DNA of 42,861 nucleotides, taken from positions 1-42,861 of the forward strand of contig JADMJD010000019.1 in the NCBI GenBank assembly GCA_018780805.1, in the 5' to 3' direction. The position numbers were made by a program, and so were the translations under genes. The DNA comes from Rubrivivax sp. (GTDB taxonomy: Bacteria; Pseudomonadota; Gammaproteobacteria; Burkholderiales; Burkholderiaceae_C). The notes beneath the pieces are model-generated. The model made no database searches. It was given only the letters and a program-made list of their open reading frames with translations, and had not been told where the DNA came from. The stretch's first letter is position 1. Every line of letters starts with the position of its first letter. Positions 1-9,964 of the stretch are shown piece after piece.

Positions 1-682
1 GGTCGTTGTCGCTGCTGGTGGTGGTGACCTTGAAGCGGCGCATGCCGTCGGCCGACTGGCCGGCGTCCAGCGGCTCGATGCTGCCGAGGTTGGTGATTTC
101 CTTGAACAGGTCCACCAGGTTGTCGGCCAGGGCCAGGTCTTCCAGCGGGCCGACCGTCAGCTCCAGCACGCGGGTGCCGGCCGGTGCCGATGCCGCCGGC
201 GCGGGTGCCGCGCCGCCCTTGGCAGTCGGGGCCGCAGCCGGGGCCGCAGCCGTTGCACCGCGGCCATCCACCAGCGCGCGGATGGTGGCCAGCAGCTCGG
301 TGGTGTCGGGCGCGGCGCCGCCGTTGCCCTGGTGGCGGGCCAGCTGGGCCTTCAGCGCATCACCGGCGGCCAGCAGCGCATCCACCATCTCGGCGTTGGG
401 CTGCAGCTCGCGGCGGCGCAGCTTGTCCAGCAGCGTCTCCATCTCGTGCGTCAGCTCGGCCACGTCACTGAAGCCGAAGGTGGCGGCGCCGCCCTTGACC
501 GAGTGCGCGCAGCGGAAAATGGCGTTCAGCTCTTCTTCGTCGGCGCTGTTGATGTCCAGCGCCAGCAGCATCTGCTCCATCGTGTCCAGGTTCTCGCCGG
601 CTTCTTCGAAGAAGACCTGGAAGAACTGGCTGAGGTCGATGCCGGCGGACAGGTTGCCACCTTCGTTGCTCATGTCGCCCAT
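1..682 (-). CDS. cheA: Chemotaxis histidine kinase CheA, N-terminal part (runs off the window)
   Basis: CheA is the cytoplasmic kinase that takes signals from chemoreceptors and phosphorylates CheY. Only about 227 N-terminal residues are in the window; the dimerisation, kinase and CheW-like domains lie beyond base 1. Residues about 15-120 form the Hpt domain, with the phospho-accepting His60 in the motif CAHSVKGG. An Ala/Pro-rich linker follows, then the start of a second domain. The ATG at 682 is preceded by AAGGA, which overlaps the cheY stop codon; a second in-frame ATG at 673 is possible. It is the last gene seen in the order cheZ-like, cheY, cheA, so it is probably co-transcribed from the FliA-like promoter near 1612-1639. 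The HSVKGG motif and the cheY neighbour make the call firm. Confidence 0.93.
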   Translation of the reverse strand, partial: MGDMSNEGGNLSAGIDLSQFFQVFFEEAGENLDTMEQMLLALDINSADEEELNAIFRCAHSVKGGAATFGFSDVAELTHEMETLLDKLRRRELQPNAEMVDALLAAGDALKAQLARHQGNGGAAPDTTELLATIRALVDGRGATAAAPAAAPTAKGGAAPAPAASAPAGTRVLELTVGPLEDLALADNLVDLFKEITNLGSIEPLDAGQSADGMRRFKVTTTSSDND

Positions 683-692
683 GACGTGTCCT

Positions 693-1055
693 TCAGCGGA
701 TGACTTTGCCGATGACCTCGACCAGCTTGGCCGGGTCGAAGGGCTTGACCAGCCAGCCGGTGGCGCCTGCGGCGCGGCCGGCCTGCTTCATCTGGTCGCT
801 GCTCTCGGTGGTCAGGATCAGGATCGGCGTGGCCTTGAACTTGGGGTTCTCGCGCAGCCGCTTGGTCAGGCTGATGCCGTCCATGCGGGGCATGTTCTGG
901 TCCGTCAGCACCAGGCTGAAGTCCCGCGAGGACGCCTTCTCCCAGGCGTCCTGGCCGTCGACGGCCTCGACGACGTTGAAACCGGCGTTCTTCAGGGTGA
1001 AGGACACCATCTGGCGCATGGAGGCGCTGTCGTCTACGGCAAGGATGGAATGCAT
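693..1055 (-). CDS. cheY: Chemotaxis response regulator CheY
   Basis: A single-domain receiver of 120 residues, the usual CheY length. When phosphorylated by CheA it binds the flagellar switch and changes motor rotation. The acidic pair D8-D9, phospho-acceptor D52 (motif LVLTDQNMP), switch residue T82 and K104 (motif VKPF) are all present, so the protein should be active. There is no output domain. It lies 32 bases after the CheZ-like gene and 10 bases before cheA, all on the minus strand, consistent with one operon. The sequence resembles the CheY that heads cheYA-type operons in betaproteobacteria. Confidence 0.93.
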   Translation of the reverse strand: MHSILAVDDSASMRQMVSFTLKNAGFNVVEAVDGQDAWEKASSRDFSLVLTDQNMPRMDGISLTKRLRENPKFKATPILILTTESSDQMKQAGRAAGATGWLVKPFDPAKLVEVIGKVIR

Positions 1056-1087
1056 GGCAAGGTTCTCCGGGGCGGTCTCGGGCGGTA

Positions 1088-1546
1088 TCAGAAGAGTTCG
1101 ACGGAACCAGCGTCCATCTCGTCCTGGGTCACAGGATTCGGGCGCAGGGGCACGCTTTCGACGACGGCCGGGCCGTCTTCGTCATCGCCCATCGCTTCAC
1201 GCGCCAGGCGGTCGGCGCAGCCACGCAGGCGGCGTCCGGTGTGGTCGATGAGCTGGGAAGCCAAGTCCTGGAACTGCATCGCGGTGATGGCACCGGCGAC
1301 GTTTTCCATGGTCTTGTGCAGCTGCGGCAGGTCCAGCTCGGGGTGGGCAGCGGTCAGCTTCAGCAGCTGGCGCAACTGGTCCGAGGCGCTGTAGAAATGG
1401 CCGATCAGCGCGTCGCTGGCGTCGGTCAGCAGGCGCTGCAGGCGTTCCAGATCATTGCTGGCCACGAGCAGGTCGTCCTGCACCTCGGCCACTGCCATCA
1501 GGGGCAGGCCGTCCGGCGGTGCGGTGGCGGTGTCGGTGCTCAGCAT
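1088..1546 (-). CDS. CheZ-like protein (probable CheY-P phosphatase)
   Basis: A 152-residue, mostly helical cytoplasmic protein. The motif AMQFQDLASQLIDH at about residues 89-102 has the Asp-x3-Gln spacing of the CheZ active site (QDLTGQ in E. coli), where Asp and Gln assist hydrolysis of CheY phosphate. The tail is acidic and ends in a phenylalanine, as does the CheY-binding tail of CheZ. It is clearly shorter than E. coli CheZ (about 214 residues), so the four-helix bundle would have shorter arms. The start ATG at 1546 has GGAGAG upstream. Its place directly before cheY supports a role in resetting CheY. Assignment rests on one motif and context, so another helical chemotaxis accessory protein remains possible. 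Confidence 0.65.
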   Translation of the reverse strand: MLSTDTATAPPDGLPLMAVAEVQDDLLVASNDLERLQRLLTDASDALIGHFYSASDQLRQLLKLTAAHPELDLPQLHKTMENVAGAITAMQFQDLASQLIDHTGRRLRGCADRLAREAMGDDEDGPAVVESVPLRPNPVTQDEMDAGSVELF

Positions 1547-1582
1547 GTGCTCTCCGGCAAATCAGCGGGTCGGGAAGTGGTC

Positions 1583-1598
1583 GGCCGGTGTTCCGGCC
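1583..1598. repeat. Perfect inverted repeat between divergent genes
   Basis: GGCCGG, a TGTT loop and CCGGCC form a 6-bp hairpin in the gap between the CheZ-like gene (minus) and the kinase gene (plus). Because both genes point away from it, it is not a terminator of either. It lies in the predicted 5' leader of the chemotaxis transcript. Its function is unknown. Confidence 0.4.
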
Positions 1599-1611
1599 TG
1601 TGGTGTCAGGA

Positions 1612-1639
1612 TTGTCGGCAGCCCCCCCTGGGACCTTTA
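1612..1639 (-). promoter_or_regulatory. FliA (sigma-28)-like promoter of the chemotaxis operon
   Basis: Reading on the minus strand, TAAAGGT (TAAA at 1639-1636) is followed after 16 bases by GCCGACAA (1619-1612). The flagellar sigma-28 consensus is TAAAGTTT-N11-GCCGATAA, that is, 15 bases between TAAA and GCCG. The -10 element matches 7 of 8 positions and the spacer is one base long. Transcription would start near 1605, about 60 bases before the first chemotaxis gene. Confidence 0.55.
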
Positions 1640-1703
1640 GCTGAACTTGTGGGCAAAGGGCGCCCATTTCTGAGCAGAGGGCCGCTGGGCGATACTTCCA
1701 CCC

Positions 1704-2834
1704 ATGCCCCAACGCCCGCTGCGCGTGCTGCACCTGGAGGATTCCGAGCTCGACCACGAGCTGGCGCTGGCACACCTGCGCCGGGGTGGGCAGGTTGTGG
1801 ACTGCACGCGCGTGGAATCGCGCGCCGAGTTCGAGGCCGCGCTGGCCCAGCCCTGGGACCTGATCCTGTCGGACTACAACCTGCCGGGGTTTTCCGGCAT
1901 CGAAGCGTTGCAGATCCTGCGCCAGCGCGGGGTGGACCTGCCGTTTGTGCTGGTCTCCGGCGAGATCGGCGAAGAAACCGCCGTGGACGCGATGCGCAAC
2001 GGCGCCAGCGACTACCTGCTCAAGGCCAACCTCGCGCGCCTGGCCCCGGCGGTGGAACACGCCATCGAAGCCGCCGAGTCACGCCGCGCCCGCAGCGTGG
2101 CCGACCGTGAACTGCAGTCCTCGCGCGAGCAGCTGTCGGCCCTGGCGCGCCACCTGCAGACCAGCATCGAAGCCGAACGCACCGCCATCGCCCGCGAGAT
2201 CCACGACGACGTGGGCGGCAGCTTGACGGCGCTCAAGTTCGACCTGGACTGGATCCGCCGCCACGCCGCCGACCCGGCCGTCGCCGAGCGCGCCGTGGCC
2301 GCCACCGAACTGCTGACCCACGCCATCGACGCCAGCAAACGCGTGATGCACAACCTGCGGCCGGCCATCCTGGAGCAGGGCCTGGTGGCCGCGCTGCAGT
2401 GGATGGCGGGCAACTTCGAGCGCCGCACCGCCATCGACTGCCGCTTCCGGACCTCGCACGACAGCCTGAGCCTGCCGCCCGGCGTGCCGCTGGTGGCCTA
2501 CCGCACGGCGCAGGAGGCGCTGACCAACGTCAGCAAACACGCGCAGGCCACCCGTGTGCACATCGAGCTGACGGTGGGCGCCGGCGTGCTGTCGCTGGAG
2601 ATCAACGACAACGGCCGCGGCCTGACCGACGCCGACCGCGCCAAGGACAAGAGCTTCGGCCTGCGTGGCCTGCATGAACGTGCTGCCACCGTGGGCGGCT
2701 GGGTGGACCTGAGCAGCGGGCCGCAGGGCACCTGCCTGATCCTGTCGGTGCCGCTGGGGCCGGGCGAGCCGGCGGACAGTGTGGATTCGGCGGACGAACG
2801 GGAACACGATCCCTCGGCCTGGACGCCGTTGTGA
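1704..2834 (+). CDS. Receiver-histidine kinase hybrid (NarX/DegS-type), cytoplasmic
   Basis: A 376-residue protein with an N-terminal receiver domain (residues about 5-125; acceptor D57 in LILSDYNLPG) followed by a HisKA_3 dimerisation domain with H167 (motif AREIHDDVGGSLTAL) and a HATPase domain (N-box N275, DNGRG at 302-306, GLRG at 319-322). There are no membrane segments or signal peptide, so it is a soluble kinase that probably takes input from another kinase through its receiver. The next gene, 19 bases downstream, is a NarL-type regulator and its likely partner. The receiver-first architecture is common in two-component relays of Burkholderiales. The signal is not evident from sequence. 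The start ATG begins MPQRPLRVL, right at the receiver fold. Confidence 0.88.
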   Translation: MPQRPLRVLHLEDSELDHELALAHLRRGGQVVDCTRVESRAEFEAALAQPWDLILSDYNLPGFSGIEALQILRQRGVDLPFVLVSGEIGEETAVDAMRNGASDYLLKANLARLAPAVEHAIEAAESRRARSVADRELQSSREQLSALARHLQTSIEAERTAIAREIHDDVGGSLTALKFDLDWIRRHAADPAVAERAVAATELLTHAIDASKRVMHNLRPAILEQGLVAALQWMAGNFERRTAIDCRFRTSHDSLSLPPGVPLVAYRTAQEALTNVSKHAQATRVHIELTVGAGVLSLEINDNGRGLTDADRAKDKSFGLRGLHERAATVGGWVDLSSGPQGTCLILSVPLGPGEPADSVDSADEREHDPSAWTPL

Positions 2835-2853
2835 TGAACAAGAGGACGCTGAC

Positions 2854-3489
2854 ATGACCGACGTGATCCTCTGCGACGACCACGCGCTGATCCGGCGCGG
2901 CATCCGCGACACGCTGTGCGACGCGGTGGACATCCGCGTCGTCGGCGAGGCGGGTGATTACGGCGAGCTGCGCACGCTGATGCGCAGCACCCGCTGCGAC
3001 GTGCTGGTGCTGGACATCAACCTGCCCGGCCGCAGCGGGCTGGACGTGCTGCACGCGCTCAAGGAAGAAGGCTCCACCGTCAAGGTGCTGGTGGTCAGCA
3101 TGTACCCGGAAGACCAGTACGCGATCCGCGCACTCAAGGCCGGGGCCTTTGGCTATGTCAACAAGGGTGGTGACCCGCAGCTCATCGTGCAGGCGGTGCG
3201 CACCGTGGCCCAGGGCCGCAAGTACGTCACGCCCGAGATCGCGCAGATGCTGGTGGAAAGCCTGACCGCGCCGGTGCATGAAAACGCGCACCAGACGCTG
3301 TCGGACCGCGAGCTGCAGACCGTGGTGCTGCTGGCCAGCGGCAAGCTGCTGGCCGACATTGCGCTGGAGCTCAACCTCAGCCCCAAGACCGTGTCGGTCT
3401 ACCGCGCGCGGGCGATGGAAAAACTGGCGCTGAAGAACAACTCCGAGCTGATCGCCTACGCCGTGCGCGCGGGCCTGGTCGGCGATTGA
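2854..3489 (+). CDS. NarL/FixJ-family response regulator
   Basis: A 211-residue DNA-binding response regulator, presumably phosphorylated by the upstream kinase. The receiver domain covers residues about 1-120 with D8-D9 and acceptor D54 (motif LVLDINLPG). A LuxR-type helix-turn-helix follows at about 145-205 (LSDRELQTVVLLASGK... PKTVSVYRARAMEKL). The ATG at 2854 is chosen because AAGAGGA lies 7 bases upstream and the protein then starts exactly at the receiver fold (MTDVILCDDH); a longer reading from 2779 would add 25 residues with no domain match. Targets are unknown. Confidence 0.92.
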   Translation: MTDVILCDDHALIRRGIRDTLCDAVDIRVVGEAGDYGELRTLMRSTRCDVLVLDINLPGRSGLDVLHALKEEGSTVKVLVVSMYPEDQYAIRALKAGAFGYVNKGGDPQLIVQAVRTVAQGRKYVTPEIAQMLVESLTAPVHENAHQTLSDRELQTVVLLASGKLLADIALELNLSPKTVSVYRARAMEKLALKNNSELIAYAVRAGLVGD

Positions 3490-4715
3490 CCGGCGACCGG
3501 CGGGTGACGGACCCGAACGACCCGCGCGCCGCGCGGCAGGGCAGCGCCGACTGGCTGTCGCTGGCGCTGATCGACGCCCGCAACCACACGCTGCGCTGGC
3601 TGGCCGCCTTCGAAGGCTCGCCCATCGGCCCGCGTGTGGGTGCCGAAGGCCAGCCCAGCGCGCTGTGGCTGGCCGGCCACGCGGCCTGGTACGCCGACTG
3701 GTGGATCGTGCGCCACGTGCTGGCCGCGCGCGGCGAAGACGGTGACCCGCAACGCCCCCGCCTGGCCGCAGCCGACCCGCTGAGCGACCGGCACTTCCAC
3801 GCGCTGCTGCACGCACGTGGCCACGCCGCCGACCTGCCCACGCCCGACGCGGTGCGCGTGTGGATGGCCGACACGCTGGAGCAGGTGCTGGAGCTGCTGG
3901 CGATGGCCGGCGACGACGACCGCGCGCTGTATGTCTACCGCCTGGCACTGCGCCATGAAGACCGCATCGGCGAGCGCCTGGCCATGCTGGCGCAGGCCCT
4001 GGGCCTGGCGGCCGACACCGGCGCACCCTGGCGCGAGCGCACCGGTGCAGCGGACCCGGGCCCGCTGTTCATGCCGGCGCAGCGCCATGACCTGGGCTCC
4101 GCGCCCGGCGGCCTGGTGCCCGGCCCCGAACGCTGGGCACACGCGGTGCAGATCCCGGCCTTCGAGATCGACGCGCGCGCCGTCAGCTGGGCGCGCTACG
4201 TCGAGTTCGCACTCGACGGGGGTTACGACGAACAACGCTGGTGGACACCCGCCGGCTGGGCCTGGCTGCAGCAGACCGGTCGCCGCGCGCCGCGCCACGT
4301 GGAGCAGATGCGCCAGGGCGTGGTGCTGCAGCGCCAGGGCCGGCTGCAGCGTGCCGGCGCACAGCAGGCGGCCGTGCACGTGGCACGCCACGAGGCCCAG
4401 GCCTGGTGCGCCTGGGCAGGCCGCCGCCTGCCGACCGAAGCCGAATGGGAAGCTGCCGCGTGTGGCGCCGGCTCGCGTGGGTTTGTATTCGGCGAGGTGC
4501 TGGAATGGGCCGCCGGCAGCGGCCCCGCCTGGCCCGGCCATGCCGACCCGCCGGGTGAGATCGACCCGCGGCCGCGGCCCGGCACCGCAGCTGGCGCCGT
4601 GCTGCGCGGCGCCAGCACCGCCACCCCGCCGCGGGCCGTGCACGCCAAGGCGCGCCGGTTTGTGGCACCGGAGGACGATGCGGCGTTCACGGGGTTTCGC
4701 AGCTGCAGCCTGTAG
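3486..4715 (+). CDS. EgtB/SUMF1-family protein (non-heme iron sulfoxide-synthase-like), incomplete iron site
   Basis: About 400 residues with the two-part layout of EgtB-type enzymes: an N-terminal DinB-like helical domain (residues about 20-170) and a C-terminal FGE/sulfatase-modifying-factor domain (about 200-409, with [14 protein letters not shown] and the terminal GFRSCSL). EgtB proteins join cysteine-type thiols to trimethylhistidine using iron held by three histidines. Here the first ligand can be matched (H65 in LAGHAAWY), but the usual HxxxHxE motif reads H157-E-D-R-I161-G-E, so the middle histidine is isoleucine. No egtD-type methyltransferase is adjacent. The start is unclear: TTG at 3486 overlaps the previous stop, and GTG at 3504 is an alternative. 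A role in ergothioneine-like chemistry is doubtful. Confidence 0.7.
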   Translation: MTGDRRVTDPNDPRAARQGSADWLSLALIDARNHTLRWLAAFEGSPIGPRVGAEGQPSALWLAGHAAWYADWWIVRHVLAARGEDGDPQRPRLAAADPLSDRHFHALLHARGHAADLPTPDAVRVWMADTLEQVLELLAMAGDDDRALYVYRLALRHEDRIGERLAMLAQALGLAADTGAPWRERTGAADPGPLFMPAQRHDLGSAPGGLVPGPERWAHAVQIPAFEIDARAVSWARYVEFALDGGYDEQRWWTPAGWAWLQQTGRRAPRHVEQMRQGVVLQRQGRLQRAGAQQAAVHVARHEAQAWCAWAGRRLPTEAEWEAAACGAGSRGFVFGEVLEWAAGSGPAWPGHADPPGEIDPRPRPGTAAGAVLRGASTATPPRAVHAKARRFVAPEDDAAFTGFRSCSL

Positions 4716-4726
4716 CATCGTCCGCC

Positions 4727-7533
<2,807 letters not shown>

Positions 7534-7545
7534 TCGCTGCGCCGG

Positions 7546-9834
7546 TCAGGCCGTGACGGCGGCGTCGTGTGCCGTGCGGGCCAGGTGGGCCCGCCACCAG
7601 GCCTCGAAGGCCGCCGGCGCCAGCGGGCGCGACAGCCAGTAACCCTGCATCTCGTCGCAGCCGTTGTCCAGCAGGAACTGGCGTTGCGCGTCGGTCTCCA
7701 CGCCCTCGGCCACCACGCGCAGCTTCAGGCTGCGCGCGAGTGCGATCACGGCGCTGGTGATGGCGTTGTCTTCCGGGTCGTGCGGCGTGTCGCGCACGAA
7801 GCTGCGGTCGATCTTCAGCGTGTCGACGTTGAAGCGTTTCAGGTAGCTCAGCGACGACCAGCCGGTGCCGAAATCATCGATCGCGAGCTGCACCCCCAGC
7901 GCCGAGAGCCGGTGCAGCAGCGCCGCCTGGTGGTCGCCACCCATCAGCATGCTCTCGGTCAGCTCCAGCTCCAGCTGGGCCGATGGCAGGCCCGAGGCCT
8001 CCAGCGCCTGCGCCACCGTGGCCACCAGGTCGCCCTGGCGCAGTTGACGCGCCGAGAGGTTGACGGCCACCCGTACCCAGGGCAGGCCGGCGCGGCGCCA
8101 GGCGCACACCTGCTGCGTGGCCTGCTCCAGCACCCAGCGGCCCACGGGCAGGATGAGACCGGTTTCTTCCAGCACACCGATGAAAACGTCGGGTGTGGTC
8201 ACGGTCTGGCCGTTGCGCTTCCAGCGCAGCAGGGCTTCCACGCCGCTGACACGGCCGCTCTGCAGATCGGCCTTGGGCTGGTAGACCAGCTGGAACTCGC
8301 CGCGCTCCAGCGCGTGGCGCAGCTCGGCCTCCAGCTGCAGCCGGTGCTGGGCCTGGTCGTTCATCTCGGCGCTGAAGAACAGGGCCTGGTCGCGGCCACC
8401 CTCCTTGGCGCGGTACATGGCCTGGTCGGCGTGGCGCAGCAGGTCGTCGGGCGGGCTGTTGTCGTCAGGGTAGACGGTGATGCCCACGCTGGTGCTGACC
8501 ACGATCTCGTGTTTGCCCACCAGGATGGGCGTCTGCAAGGCCTTTTGCACCCGCTCGGCGATGCGCCAGGCGTCGGCGGCCTCGTGCAGCTGCTCGGCGA
8601 TGATGGTGAACTCGTCGCCGCCCAGCCGGGCCACGGTGATGGCGTCCTCGGCGGCCGGGCCGGCGCGGCCGACGGAATCGCCACCGCGCAGCGCGGCGCT
8701 GAGCGTGGCGGCCACCTGCTGCAGCAGCCGGTCTCCCGCGGCGTGGCCCAGGCTGTCGTTGATGGTCTTGAAGCGGTCCAGGTCCAGGAACATCAGCGCC
8801 ATCGGCCGCCCGCTGCGGTCGGCGCGTTCGATGGCCTGGCCCAGGCGGTCGCGGAACAGGCTGCGGTTGGGCAGGCCGGTCAGGCTGTCGTAGTTGGCCA
8901 GGCGCTGCATGCGCTGCTCGGCCTGGCGGCGCTCGGTCAGGTCGCGCAGCGTGGCCACGAAGCGCGCGTCGCCGCTGCGCACTGGCAGCCGGCTCAGCGT
9001 CAGCTCACACGGGAAGGCGCGGGCCGTCGGGCCGTGGAAGGCCTGGGTTTCGTGCTGGCCCACCGCCGTCGGGCCATCGGCCGGCAGCGCGACCCAGCGC
9101 GACAGCGGCTGGCCCGCCAACGCCGTGGCGGGCATGCCCAGCAGCACCGCGGCGCGTGGGTTGCCGGAGCGCACCTGGCCCTGGCCGTCACAGACCAGGA
9201 TGCCGTCCACCGATTGTTCGAACACGCCGTGCACGTACTGCTCCAGCTCGCGGCGCGCCCGCGCCTGTTGCGCGTGCAGGGTGTCCAGTGCCCCCTGCAG
9301 CATGCGCAGCGGCAGCAGCCGCAGCACGGCAAAGATGGCGCCCGCCAGGCCCAGGCTGAACAGGGCCACGGCACCGGTCTGCGCCAGCACCGGCCGCATC
9401 GAGCGGGTGACGGTCAGCTCGCCCACGGCACCACCCGGTGCCACCAGCGGCGCGCCGGCCCGCAGCGCCGGGCCCGGGGTGGCCACGGCCGTGCCGGTCA
9501 CCAGGCTGCCGGCGGCGTCGGTCAGGGTGCGGCGCTCGGGCAGGGTGTGGGGCACCAGGTCGTGGTCCAGCAGGCCTTGCACCCGCTGTTGCCAGGGCAG
9601 CTCGCTGGGGCTCTGCAGGGCCTGCGCGATCACCGCCGCATGCAGGCGGGCACTGACCTCCAGTTCACGCTGCTCGGCGTGCCAGCTCTGGACCAGGTAC
9701 AGCGCCGGGCCAGCCACGGCCACCACCACGCCGATGCCGGCCGCCACCACGGTGACCAGGCGGACGAGCGCGGCCGACGGGGCCGGGTTCGATGCCGGGC
9801 TCGAAGGGCTTCGGGGCAGGGGGTGGCGAGGCAC
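7546..9834 (-). CDS. Membrane-anchored PAS-GGDEF-EAL cyclic-di-GMP protein
   Basis: Counting from the GTG at 9834, there is a first membrane helix at about 26-48, a periplasmic sensor segment, a second helix at about 154-175, a PAS domain (about 203-305), a GGDEF domain (RLGGDEFTII, intact catalytic motif) and a C-terminal EAL domain (GVEALLRW; later DDFGTGWSSL). Both enzymatic motifs look intact, so the protein could make or break down cyclic-di-GMP depending on signal. The GTG at 9834 is preferred because GGGAGG lies 12 bases upstream; a TTG at 9909 would add 25 low-complexity, basic residues. It ends 12 bases from the convergent hydroxylase gene. A link to the PQQ locus is not evident. Confidence 0.9.
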   Translation of the reverse strand: MPRHPLPRSPSSPASNPAPSAALVRLVTVVAAGIGVVVAVAGPALYLVQSWHAEQRELEVSARLHAAVIAQALQSPSELPWQQRVQGLLDHDLVPHTLPERRTLTDAAGSLVTGTAVATPGPALRAGAPLVAPGGAVGELTVTRSMRPVLAQTGAVALFSLGLAGAIFAVLRLLPLRMLQGALDTLHAQQARARRELEQYVHGVFEQSVDGILVCDGQGQVRSGNPRAAVLLGMPATALAGQPLSRWVALPADGPTAVGQHETQAFHGPTARAFPCELTLSRLPVRSGDARFVATLRDLTERRQAEQRMQRLANYDSLTGLPNRSLFRDRLGQAIERADRSGRPMALMFLDLDRFKTINDSLGHAAGDRLLQQVAATLSAALRGGDSVGRAGPAAEDAITVARLGGDEFTIIAEQLHEAADAWRIAERVQKALQTPILVGKHEIVVSTSVGITVYPDDNSPPDDLLRHADQAMYRAKEGGRDQALFFSAEMNDQAQHRLQLEAELRHALERGEFQLVYQPKADLQSGRVSGVEALLRWKRNGQTVTTPDVFIGVLEETGLILPVGRWVLEQATQQVCAWRRAGLPWVRVAVNLSARQLRQGDLVATVAQALEASGLPSAQLELELTESMLMGGDHQAALLHRLSALGVQLAIDDFGTGWSSLSYLKRFNVDTLKIDRSFVRDTPHDPEDNAITSAVIALARSLKLRVVAEGVETDAQRQFLLDNGCDEMQGYWLSRPLAPAAFEAWWRAHLARTAHDAAVTA

Positions 9835-9964
9835 AGCGGGGGTGTTCCTCCCGTGCTTTCGGCGTCGGCGGTCCACACTTGAACACCGGGCTGTGTCGCC
9901 GCGGTACAACCGCCGGGTTTGTTCGATCTAGCCGCCCGGGCCAGGACCGGGTGTCATCCCTGGC

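Noticed and set aside
7567..9882. Plus-strand open frame of about 770 codons opposite the GGDEF-EAL gene
   Set aside because: Antisense shadow; the minus strand carries intact GGDEF and EAL motifs.
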